From Blepharisma stoltei (taxonomy: Eukaryota > Ciliophora > Heterotrichea > Heterotrichida > Blepharismidae), in assembly GCA_914767885.1 (NCBI GenBank), contig CAJZBQ010000020.1, forward strand, positions 930,001-994,000: 64,000 bases of DNA, given 5' to 3'. The position numbers were made by a program, and so were the translations under genes. Shown piece by piece: positions 23,027 to 32,636 of this stretch. Numbering within the stretch: the stretch's first letter is position 1; each line of letters begins with the position of its first letter. The notes beneath the pieces are model-generated. The model searched no databases, was not told the origin of the DNA, and was given only the letters and a program-made list of their open reading frames with translations.

Positions 23027-23431
23027 TGCTATTAAGATATTTTCTATTTAAAATAATATCGGTATCTCATTTTACTAATGGTGCATATCCGAAAAGTAAC
23101 ATATAAATTTTTTATATTACAAAAATTCTTTTTAGACTAGATATGTCGATCATCATATTTATGTAGATGCTCAATATAAAATACTATAGCCTATTGACCT
23201 TTTTGGGTACCAGTAAACTGATTTACGGGTCGAATAGTTGTCTATTTCCCAGTCAGAATAGGTGACTGGTTGCGAAAATATACCAGTTTACTTGCGCGCA
23301 AAAGGCTCAACGGCTGATATTTTTAGAATTCGAGTGTTTGTAAAATTAAATACAAAAGAAAATTCAAATAATATAAATTTTAAGCTTTATAAATAGCCAA
23401 CTTATTAATTGTTTTGAAAATAATTATAAAA
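23027..23431. other. Intergenic with an imperfect inverted repeat
   Basis: Arms at about 23194-23220 and 23281-23310 (TTGACCTTTTTGGG..CCAGTAAACTG against its complement) enclose a 60-bp loop. Could be a small foldback element or a structured RNA; no other feature seen. Confidence 0.4.
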
Positions 23432-23992
23432 ATGAGCAGATTTAAGCCCATAACAGATGACTTAAAACTTCTTACCCCTCTGTGAGAAAAACCCTTTGAA
23501 AAGTCCTGCTTTTTTTTTTTTTATTACCATCTGTGAGCAAGCAAAAAATTGTTTATAAATATAATTAATGAAATCTCTAGCTAATTAATTATATTAAATT
23601 TTAATTAAATTAGCATTTTTTTAATAAAATAAAAATAATATCTAAAATTAAGCTCGCTCATGAAGAGAGGAGTTAGCAAAGAACTAGAAAATTTAAGAAG
23701 GATGAAAAGAGGAGAATGCGAACAAGTAAGCACACCAACTCGAGAATTAAGTGAAAATGGGCTGAATGAAGAGTGCCCAAGTTCAAAAATTTCAATTGAA
23801 ACTAATAGAGAAAGAATTTCAAATGAATCAGATATTAAAAAGATTCGTGAAAAAATTAAAATTGAACCTATTGAAGATTATAAAGGCATAAGACAAAACG
23901 ATTCACCAAAATATCAAAAAGTCAGCAACACAAACTTAGTGCTTGAAAGAATCAGAAATATCTCGCTTCCTAGAACTAACTCCCCGGTTTAA
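23432..23992 (+). CDS. Small basic protein, unknown, split by an IES
   Basis: 119 aa after removal of 23473-23673. The ATG at 23432 gives MSRFKPITDDLKLL, joined to SKELENLRRMKRGECEQ. The rest is highly charged (many Glu, Lys, Arg) with no hydrophobic segment. The apparent ATG at 23660 lies inside the IES and is not the start. Frame restoration supports a real gene; no family recognised. Confidence 0.65.
23473..23673. mobile_element. Decayed MITE-1 as IES, 201 bp
   Basis: Begins TACCCCTCTGTGAG and ends CTCATGAAGAGAGGAGT before TA 23674, decayed CTCCGTGAG modules, with the core TCTCTAGCTAATTAATTA. Removal restores KLLSKELEN. Confidence 0.8.
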
Positions 23993-24493
23993 ATAGCGAG
24001 CAATACCATCATTTTTTCTTTAGGCGCCATTTAATAAAGAGCAACTTTACTTTAAAATTTAATTCAAAAAGTTATTTTTTATTGATTTTAACTATAATTA
24101 CAATGGTTTATAATACTTTCGAGTATAGCTAAAATTTTTATTATTTATACTACTATTTTACACATTCTTTCATTTAAATTCTTTTAAAATATTGAAAAAA
24201 TAATTTTTTAAAATATTTAAAAATCCTATTATCATTAATTTGTATCTCAAATAATACTTGTGAATATTTTTGGCGCTTTTAATTATATAATTCTTTACTT
24301 ATTCTGTATTTTTTCTACTTATAATTTTTTGAAATCAAGTACATCTGAATTTCATAAATAAAAATTCAAATAATTATTTTATAATCCAATTATTAGTAAT
24401 AAACAAGTAACGTGTTCATTATTAAATAAGGGGAATAAGAGGAATTTTTCATCCACCTCAACTCCATGCAAGAATGACTCATCATTTAATGCT
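23993..24493. other. Intergenic, very A+T-rich
   Basis: 500 bp of A/T-rich DNA without recognisable genes or repeats; may hide the true 5' end of the next gene. Confidence 0.35.
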
Positions 24494-25663
24494 TTGCACT
24501 ACAAATACTCAGAGCTCGAAGAAACAATCAAGAAGCCAGAAACATCAAAAGAAATCTTAAAAGAACAAATTATGAATATTTTAGAATCTCTCGACCAGGA
24601 TATGCCTTACACCGAAAGAGCTAGTGACATAAAGCCTCCTGCACTTTATTTAAAAAACATAGAATCAGCTGGTGCCTCACCTTCCCAAAACAGTCCCCAC
24701 TCAGTCGCAGAGTCTTATTTCTTAAATAAAAACTATTCATCACTTGCATCACACTTAAGGAAACAAGAAGAAACCAAAATTCTGATAGACGACGAAATAG
24801 ATAATATGAAGCATAAAATATCAGAGCTTAAAGTAAATAATGCTGTGAAACTAGAAAACGAAAAAATAAGGAACCTTAAATTGCAAAGCAGCATCAGTAA
24901 AGTTGAAAAAGATCCCCAAATTTCTGCATTAATAGAAGTCTATGAAGATGAGATCTGAAAACTTGAAAAAAATATTCAGAATTTAAGGGCAGATTTAATC
25001 AAATTTTGTGAAGAAGTAGAAAAAAAGAACCCTCAGCCTACTACAAATAAGCATAAAACAATTATGCTAATTCAAACAATAAAAACTCTCCAGCAAGAAC
25101 TGCAAATAAAAGAAATGGAAATTTATAATCTTAAAAAACATGATAGAATATTCACTATAAATAGAAAAACTCTTGAGATTACAAACAGCAAGGTGAGGCA
25201 GCTTCAAAATAAAGTGACAAAAAAAAGCTCAATCCTAAAAGAATGCGAATCAGTACACAAAGAATCAGAAGATACTTACAACGCAATGAAACAAGAAAAT
25301 TTGTGACTTAAAACAAGCCTAGAAAAGGCTAGAGAAGATTGTGAATTTTTAATGCAGGAATTAAAATCTCTTAAAGAGACATCTTCAATGCCCAAAAAAA
25401 GCTCCCTAGCTACTGAGGATAAAAAAGCAATCTTTTTGATAGATAGGCTTGAAAAAGCAATAAATGAAACCAATTCAGCAAAAGCAGCTGATTTGATAAG
25501 ATGCCTGAAAAATGAGATTGAAAATATATACATCGACTTGCACAATAAAAAAGAGCAGGAGCAAAACCTTTTAGACATGCTTGTAGACATGAAATCTGAC
25601 ACTTCTAGCATAGGAAAAGAGATAAATAGGAAGCTTAGGAAAGATTTGCTGTCTTTAATTTAA
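24494..25663 (+). CDS. Coiled-coil protein, 5' end uncertain
   Basis: About 390 aa of almost continuous coiled coil (for example KLENEKIRNLKLQSSISKVE, LIQTIKTLQQELQIKEME). Two TGA codons (about 24956 and 25304) read as Trp. Coding composition already begins before 24494, but no in-frame ATG exists there; the first in-frame ATG is 24572. An ATG at 24467 is out of frame, so a short IES, an intron or a base error near 24480 may separate the start. Function unknown; structural or ciliary roles are typical for such proteins. Confidence 0.65.
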
Positions 25664-25675
25664 ATGTATTTATGA

Positions 25676-26425
25676 ATGAGTAATTATAAAAATATTCATA
25701 TGATTTTTTTCATCTTTTTACACATTGCTAGTGCAGCACTTTTAGGAGAAAGAACAGTTTTGACGAGTTCAGCTGTAGAAGGAGAGCTTCTTAGGGTCAG
25801 GTATGTTTTAAATAATACTTTTGAACAGTAATCTCAAATTAGTGAAATCCGTAATGTGGCTCTTTTCGACCCGAGCTTTACAAGATCAAATGTAATCTTT
25901 GTTGAAGGCAAGTCCAAAGCGAAGCTGACATATGGCACCATAAAATCTGGGAAAGCTTACCATGTTGATTTAGACATGATCCCTAGATCTCCAAATAAAA
26001 TACCATTACTCATAGCAAATGCTACTTATGAGCTTCCAGATTCATCTATTCAGACAATTCCTTTATTTTCTGAAGGGGAAATCAACGTAATATCTAACTC
26101 CTTCATATCGAATGATTCAATTGAAAATTTCTTAATAATGGGGAAATTAGCATAGTCACCTGCACATTAAATAAAATAATTATAAGGTCAATAAAGAAAT
26201 TTATATATAAATGTCTTCAGAAGTTTTTTGTTCTCTATTCTATCAATTATTCCAATCGGCTCAATCAAAGATTGGGATAAGCGAAAGTCTTTCCTCAATG
26301 ACGTGAAAGTATCACAAGTATTTTATCTTTGGCTTTTTATGTGCCTTATCACAATTGTCCCAATCCTCTATTCTTTTCAAATCAGAAAAGCAAAGAATAA
26401 TTTAATTAAGTCAAAATCAAGCTAA
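25676..26425 (+). CDS. SSR2: Translocon-associated protein subunit beta (TRAP-beta/SSR2-like)
   Basis: 224 aa after removing a 15-nt intron and a 60-bp IES. N-terminal signal peptide (FFIFLHIASAALLG), a beta-sandwich lumenal domain with RVRYVLNNTFEHEIRNV, and one C-terminal membrane helix (YLWLFMCLITIVPILYSF) followed by a basic KSKSS tail: the topology of TRAP-beta, a partner of the Sec61 channel at the ER. Start ATG 25676 is in frame across the intron. The match is by domain plan and short motifs. Confidence 0.75.
25828..25842 (+). other. 15-nt intron in TRAP-beta gene
   Basis: GTAATCTCAAATTAG; the TAA in it would end the frame. Removal gives NNTFEHEIRNVALF. Confidence 0.88.
26148..26207. 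other. TA-bounded IES in TRAP-beta gene, 60 bp
   Basis: Removal between TA 26148 and TA 26208 joins IMGKL to NVFRSFLFSILS, adding the C-terminal membrane segment. Several neighbouring TAs at the right edge make the exact end ambiguous. Confidence 0.7.
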
Positions 26426-26434
26426 ATTAGTATC

Positions 26435-26825
26435 TAACTCCCCCCCCCCCCTCCGTGAGCGAACAAAAAAATTTTGTTCGCTCACGGAGGGGGGTTAATT
26501 TTTTTTTTTTTAAAAAAAATTTATATATAAATTTTATAAAAAAATATTTTTTTCGAAATTTAAAAAAATCCTAATTTGCAAAAATTGGGAAGCAAATATT
26601 AATTTAATTTGCAAAATTTATGTTTTAAAACGCAATTTGTTTAAAATTAAACAGAATTAGCTCTAGATTTCATTATACTAATTATCACTTATATATCAAA
26701 ATTTTTTTCCATTAAAAATTTTTTCTATTAAAAAAAATTTTTGTTCACTCACGGAGGGTGGGTTTTTGGTCAAAAAATGGCGATTTTTCTAATGTTTTTG
26801 TTCGCTCACGGAGGGGGGGGGGGAG
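26435..26825 (+). mobile_element. MITE-1, full length, between TRAP-beta and OXA1 genes
   Basis: 391 bp, TAACTCCCCC...GGGGGAG then TA 26826. Shows the complete family plan: facing-module hairpin at the left end, A/T spacer, core TCTAGATTTCATTATAC, then two direct modules at the right. After excision only 18 bp separate the two genes. Confidence 0.93.
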
Positions 26826-26834
26826 TAAATAAAA

Positions 26835-27794
26835 ATGTTTAGAGCCAGGTCTCTAGCAAGGTCTTTTTCAATACTAGATTACAAAAACTCAGCCTCGCTT
26901 TTAGACTCTTACATGAGCAGTATCCCTGGGCCAGGCTTGTCCCCAGCAGCTGAGTATGCAGCCCTCCCAAAAGTTGGTATGCTTTCAGGAGTCTATGAAG
27001 CCACACGTGATTTAGCAATTGTAATAGCTACATAGGACATAATTACTGCAGTTAACGACATGGGCTATGGAATGGGAGTTGGCATTATATGTATATCTGT
27101 TGGTTTCCGTATAATTTACAGCCCAATTCTCTTATGGTCGCAAATTATTGGGCTTAAGCTTAAAATGATACAGCCAGAAATGAATAAACATAGAAGCGAT
27201 ATGCAGCAGGTATATCAAACAGGAAATAGAAAACAGCTAGCTGTATTGAACGCTAATTTCAGCAGACTTAAAAAAAGCTTTGGAATCAGGCAAGATGCTC
27301 AGTTGTATTCATTGACTCAAATTCCATTTTTAATCTCTTTCTTTTTTACCTTGCAAGAAATAGCATACTCACCAGATATTTATCCAGGGATGCTTACAGA
27401 TGGCTTTTTGTGGTTTCAAAATCTTACAGAGCCAGACCCTTATTATATTTTACCAATAGCGTTTTCGGTCTGCAATTTTTTGAATATTCTTAAAAGTCCA
27501 ACTACATCGGGAGCAGCAGGCCAATGAGCTAGATATGCTAAATTTATGAAATATTTTACGCTTTTAACTATTCCGGTATCAGGGCTGATGCCTGCCGCTA
27601 TTGTGCTAAATTGGTTTATTATGAGCTTTTTCCAATTGATATGCAGTTCTTTGGTTTATACAAAAACTGGTAGAAAATTATTGACAATCCCAGAAATTCT
27701 GCCAGGAAGCCATACAGATAAGATAGCAAAAAAAGCAGCTGCGACGCAAATTATAAAGCCAGTAATATATTCACAAAAGCCGACTAATAAGTAA
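26835..27794 (+). CDS. OXA1: Mitochondrial membrane insertase OXA1/YidC family
   Basis: 314 aa after one 15-nt intron. A basic, Ser-rich presequence (MFRARSLARSFS) is followed by the YidC/Oxa1 fold: GYGMGVGIICISVGFRIIYSPI, the amphipathic segment KLKMIQPEMNKHRSDMQQ, then SLTQIPFLISFFFTLQEIA and two later membrane segments (LPIAFSVCNFLNIL and SGLMPAAIVLNWFIMSFFQL). It inserts proteins into the mitochondrial inner membrane. One TGA is Trp (GQWARYAK). Confidence 0.92.
27021..27035 (+). other. 15-nt intron in OXA1 gene
   Basis: GTAATAGCTACATAG; removal bypasses an in-frame TAG and gives LAIDIITAVNDMGYG. Confidence 0.88.
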
Positions 27795-28475
27795 GAATTT
27801 TATTGAGCTAGAGTAGTATAGTAATTCTATTGATTGATCTTTTTACCAGATCATAATGTTTTTGATTATATTTTAAACTAAAGCAGCTTAATATAAAAAT
27901 TCAGTTTATAGTAAAGTAAAATTTCTACTATAATATGCTACTTTAATAAAAAATTTATAATTTTGTATGGGAATTTTAGAAATGCTTCGTTTGCATTTCT
28001 TTTTTATTACAAGATAGCAATCTTTTATGGCTAATTTGAAATGATACTTAACTTTTGTCTAATGATTTAGGATTAAGATATAATTATCAATGATATCCCA
28101 TATAATTTCATAAACTAACTCTGTCTTATTCATTCAATACTAATATTTAGCATATGAATAAAATATGCCTAAATATTTATAGATATAAAGTAAGAGCTTC
28201 AGAAATAAATTTATTTAAGTATAACATGAATTTAAATTATCAAAATCAGCAATCACCCTGAAACTTTTAAAAAAGTTTCCATTTATTCCCGACATACTAT
28301 TAATCTTTTTTCTTCTTAATTTAGATTTGAAACTCTCATTTTTCAAGCTACTTATTTTCCTTAAAAAAACTTACTGCTAGATTAATCTTTTGATAACACT
28401 TTAGCATTATTTTTTTCTGATGCTGTAACAAAATTTTGCTCATCTTCATTTATTCATTGTAAAATAATCAAGTAA
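27795..28475. other. Intergenic upstream of WDR44-like gene
   Basis: 681 bp, A+T-rich. No MITE core, no coding stretch and no clear inverted repeat was found. Confidence 0.35.
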
Positions 28476-29882
28476 ATGGAAACCCCTGGCGTGAGCGACG
28501 ATGAAGAATTTTTTGATGCATTTGAAACCACAATGCAGCTGAAACTGAATCTATCCAACATTGACATAGAAACAAAAAGCTTGGACTCTCTGAGTGTCGC
28601 AGAATCAGAGCCTAAGCAAATAGAAAATTCTCATAGTCCTTTATACGACTCAACTCCTCAAATTTTTTTATCTGACTATTCCACCTATAACTCCTTATCC
28701 CATAAAGACCCAGATCTTTCGAAATCTAACATTTCTACGCCTTCAATAAAAAATCTTATTAAAAAGCATCACAAAGATTATTTCGAATTTGCTGATGCCG
28801 AACAAATCCAAGAGATAGATTTGGATTCAAACACCAGCAATAAAATATTAGTACTTAAATTCAGCCCCGACGGCAGATTTTTAGCTATAAGTGGCCAAAA
28901 TCCTGAGATTAAGCTATATGAAGTGTACAGACAGAGGGTCCATGGACCTCAGAATTTGTTTTATGATGTGCCTTATAATGTTATGATTGGGCATACCTTG
29001 CCAGTTCTTGATATTTCGTGATCTCAAAGTTCGACTTACTTTCTTTCTGCAAGTGAAGATTGGAATGTTTTTCTTTGGAGTATTGCAAACTCTACTTCAG
29101 TTTTACAGTTCAAGCACCCAAATACTGTGAGCTGTGTTTGCTTTCACCCATTTAACGCAAATCATTTTCTATCAGGCTGTCATGATAAGACAGTCAGGAT
29201 TTGGAATATTCCGAACTACACCGTTGTATGCTCAGCAGAAGCTCCTGAAATTATAACAGCGGGAAGCTTTACACCTAATGGAGATTTGATACTTCTTGGC
29301 TTACTCCATGGCCAGTGTCTTGTATATGAGCCTCAGTTTGAAGAGGAAAAATTAAACTTACTCACTCAAATTAACTGTAAAAATAGTAGAGGTAGAAAAA
29401 GTATGGGCAGAAGAGTGACTGGGTTTGACTTTTTAGATGAGCAGCAGGCACTTATAACTACAAATGATTCAAGGATGAGGCTATATAACTTAAAGGATTT
29501 CACATTAAAACAAAAATACAAAGGCCTAGTCAATGAGAAGTTTCCTATAAAATCGACTTTCTCCCACAACTTAATGCATGCAGTATCTGGGTCAGAAAAT
29601 GGATGTATATATGTCTGAAACACCTACTGCACATGGGCGCCTAAAATAAATCCTATTTTTTCAAGGAAAAAGAACTTCAAAAACTACAGTTATGAGTGTT
29701 TCCCTGCTTCCAACACAAGAGCTCTTTGCTCTGCGATTTTTGCCCCTGATAAAGTTGTAAAGGAGGTCCAGACGCGCAATAAAAGTTCAAAAAGTGACCA
29801 TATAGTAAGTCATATAGTTGTAGTAGCGTGCGAAGGGAAATTGAAAATTTTTTATAATCAATTTAAGATCATGACATGGTAA
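28476..29882 (+). CDS. WD40 protein, WDR44-like (Rab11-binding type)
   Basis: 468 aa. An acidic N-terminal region of about 110 residues (DDEEFFDAFETTMQ resembles the acidic FFD-like start of WDR44) precedes WD repeats: KILVLKFSPDGRFLAISG, VLDISWSQSSTYFLSASEDWNVFLW, VSCVCFHPFNANHFLSGCHDKTVRIWN, then RRVTGFDFLDEQQALITTNDSRMRLYN. The long strand-insert pattern HPFNxNxFLSGxxDKxxRIW is characteristic of WDR44 and its plant relatives. Two TGA codons read as Trp. It ends at TAA 29882, 165 bp before a Rab11 gene. Confidence 0.82.
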
Positions 29883-30047
29883 TATATCTGTTTAAAAATT
29901 AGCCCGAAGTTATATAAATCTAAAATAAAATTTCACCATATAAAAAACGATAGACTCGAAATTTTTTCCTTATATTTTATAAGCCAAAATATCAAGCATA
30001 ATGAAAATAATTCAAATTGATTCATAAATTAGACTCATAAAGAAAAA

Positions 30048-30692
30048 ATGAACAGTGCTCCAGAAGAAGACTACGACTTTCTATATAAGATTGTTCTAGT
30101 AGGAGACACAAGTGTAGGGAAAACCAACATCGTTTCTCGATACATAAAAAATTCTTTACCAAAGAATCAAAATCCTACCATTGGAGTTGAATTTGCAACA
30201 AGAGTCGTGACTCTTAAATCTGGAAGAACTGTAAAAGCACAAATCTGGGATACTGCAGGACAAGAAAGATATCATGCTATTGTATCTGCACATTACAGAA
30301 GAGCTATTGGAGCACTGTTAGTCTATGATATTACCAATGCCCGTTCTTTTGGCAATGCACAGCGGTGGATTGAAGAATTGAAATCCAAGGCTGAGCCAGA
30401 TATCGTTATTATGCTTGTTGGGAATAAAATTGATTTAGCGGCAAAAAACCCTGAAGCTAGGCAAGTGAGTACAGATCAAGCTAAGAAGTTTGCACAGGCT
30501 GAAGGGCTGATGTTTATTGAAACCTCTGCGGTAACTTCTACTATGATTAAAGAAGCCTTTGAAACGCTTTTGGAAGAAATTTATAGTAATTCGATGAAGA
30601 AGAGAAAAGGATCGATGGATGTATTTCCGAAACCTGATGGCCCACAAGTGAACTTGAGGATGGATAAGCCCGTAAATAAGCCTTGCTGCTAG
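30048..30692 (+). CDS. RAB11: Rab11-family small GTPase
   Basis: 214 aa. All GTPase boxes are intact: GDTSVGKTN (P-loop), TIGVEFATR (switch I), WDTAGQERY (switch II with catalytic Gln), GNKIDL and ETSAV. HYRRAIGALLVYDIT and the switch sequence AQIWDTAGQERYHAIVSAHYRR are Rab11-like. C-terminal CC for double geranylgeranylation. Regulates recycling-endosome and ciliary traffic by family precedent. Confidence 0.95.
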   Translation: MNSAPEEDYDFLYKIVLVGDTSVGKTNIVSRYIKNSLPKNQNPTIGVEFATRVVTLKSGRTVKAQIWDTAGQERYHAIVSAHYRRAIGALLVYDITNARSFGNAQRWIEELKSKAEPDIVIMLVGNKIDLAAKNPEARQVSTDQAKKFAQAEGLMFIETSAVTSTMIKEAFETLLEEIYSNSMKKRKGSMDVFPKPDGPQVNLRMDKPVNKPCC

Positions 30693-30739
30693 GACTCATT
30701 AATAATTTAATTCTTATATTCTTTATTTATATAATTTTA

Positions 30740-31130
30740 AAATGGCGGAGGTACTAGACCTCTTGAAGCAATTTATTCAAAACCTGCAGACTTTGCCAGG
30801 AGAATCAAGTCGAGAAATAGAGTTAGCGCCCTTATTGTATTCGGCAGAGGCTTTAATCAAGCCATAGGATATGATGGGATTTTTCTCCTGATATGGAATT
30901 AAAATAGCAAATAGGAAATCGTCCCGAGATTAAATTCCATCCCTACTTGAATTAGTGACTCTTAACACAGCAGGTGCTCGGCATGAAACTGAGAGTTTCG
31001 CTCCAGACTCCAGACATTAGGCAAATAGATGTCCCAGTGCAGGTCAGATACGACATAGCCAAAACAAGACAATGATGCCAGTTGGTAGCTCTTTATAAAA
31101 GCTGATAAGCTTGCAGAGGTAGACATCATC
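30740..31130 (+). mobile_element. Retroposon-like element, copy C, intergenic
   Basis: Begins TTTTAAAATGGCGGAGG, like the starts of copies A and D, and carries the same T-arm-like hairpin (GAAACTGAGAGTTTCGCTCCAG near 30984). G+C content is above its surroundings. No coding frame of its own. The 3' end and target duplication are not clear. Confidence 0.55.
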
Positions 31131-31226
31131 GCCAATTTCATTTACTTTTTAATTTATTCTTTATTTAGCTTATAGTCATCAGTATACTTGCTCAAAAATA
31201 GTCAGAAACCAAAAATTAATTTATTT

Positions 31227-31613
31227 TAACTCCCCCCCCCCCTCCGTGAGTGAACAAAAAAATTTTGTTCACTCACGGAGGGGGGTTAATTTTTTTTTAA
31301 AAAATTTATATATAAAATTTTATAAAAAATTTTTATTTTCGAAATTTTAAAAAAATCCTAATTCGCAAAAATTGGAAAGCAAATATTAATTTAATTTATA
31401 AAAATTTATGTTCTAAAAAGCAATTCGTTTAAAATTAAACAGAATTAGCTCTAGATTTCATTATACTAATTATCATTTATATATCAAAATTTTTTTCCTT
31501 AAAAAATTTTTCTATTAAAAAAAAATTTTTGTTCACTCACGGAGGGTGGGTTTTTTTGGGCAAAAAATAGCGATTTTTCTAATGGTTTTGTTCACTCACG
31601 GAGGGGGGGGGAG
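31227..31613 (+). mobile_element. MITE-1, full length, intergenic
   Basis: 387 bp between TA 31227 and TA 31614, TAACTCCCC...GGGGGAG, nearly identical in plan to the copy at 26435. Confidence 0.92.
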
Positions 31614-31778
31614 TAAGTATTTCAAAAATTTTCTGCTCCTCTGAAATAGTGTCAGAAATTTAATTTTAAGCATAAAATTTATTAATATATATAAAAATTC
31701 ATTTTATTCAGCAATACCGCTCAGGTAGATTAAACGGGTTCACTCAGACTCAAGATTCAAATGCTTGAAACCGATTCC

Positions 31779-31910
31779 TATCCCCCTTGAGCGAACAAAG
31801 CCATTTGGAAAAATCCCTATTTTTGGTAAAAACCCAAACCTCTTGAGTGAAAAAAATTAATCCTCTCTGTGAGCAAATCTAATTTTTGTTCGTTTATGGA
31901 AGGGGGGAGG
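31779..31910. mobile_element. Short internally deleted MITE-1 relative, 132 bp
   Basis: TATCCCCCTTGAGCGAACAAAG at the left, GTTCGTTTATGGAAGGGGGGAGG before TA 31911. All four modules survive in decayed form but the A/T core is gone. Confidence 0.65.
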
Positions 31911-31913
31911 TAA

Positions 31914-32636
31914 AGAAAATCATATATTTAAAAATTTACTTAATTTAATCTAATTTACTTTTGAAGTTTAAATTCTATAGAAAAGAGAAAAAAGTAAGTA
32001 AGATATTAATCAATCTCATTCTAAGCGGTTATCTTTATTTTAATATTAATTTAATAATAAAGCCATTTTAAAAGTTGACGCGTTTGCTTGTCAACTTTTT
32101 CACACTTGTCAACCATTTTTTGACATATTACTTTTTAATACTCCCTAGTATCGAAATCCGCTCGTCCCAAAGAAAGAGTCTGTCTTGGCTGTTTAGCCGT
32201 CCATCACATTTTGTTTGATAAAGAAATCTTTATAAGGGTATGGGTTATATGCCCATTATAGTTTTAAGATGCTTTTACTCAAATATTAATTCATAAAACA
32301 ATAAATCGTCAAAAAATTTTTTAAAAGTTAATTTTTTTGGCTTGAATTTGGAATCAGATATTTTAAATTCTTTAGAATTGGTAGGGCTTATTGAAAAGAT
32401 CTTTAATATGGGTAAGGGGACTAACTTTCTATTAACAAATATACAATAAAAACCCATATTCAGCTTATATTAAAATTTCTATTAATTTTGTTTGAATTTA
32501 GAGCTATTACTGGGATTCTGAATTTTGCATAAAAAAGTCAGCGTCTAGGAATCAAATTTCGAGCATTGGATCTTGATTCTGGGTGCACCCATATTAAACT
32601 AATATATAACTTTGATACCGACAGCAATAAAAATAA
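31914..32636. other. Intergenic with a perfect small hairpin
   Basis: AAAAGTTGAC and GTCAACTTTT form a stem at about 32069-32099 with a 10-base loop, followed by another GTCAAC. No gene found; a small RNA or IES end is possible. Confidence 0.35.
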
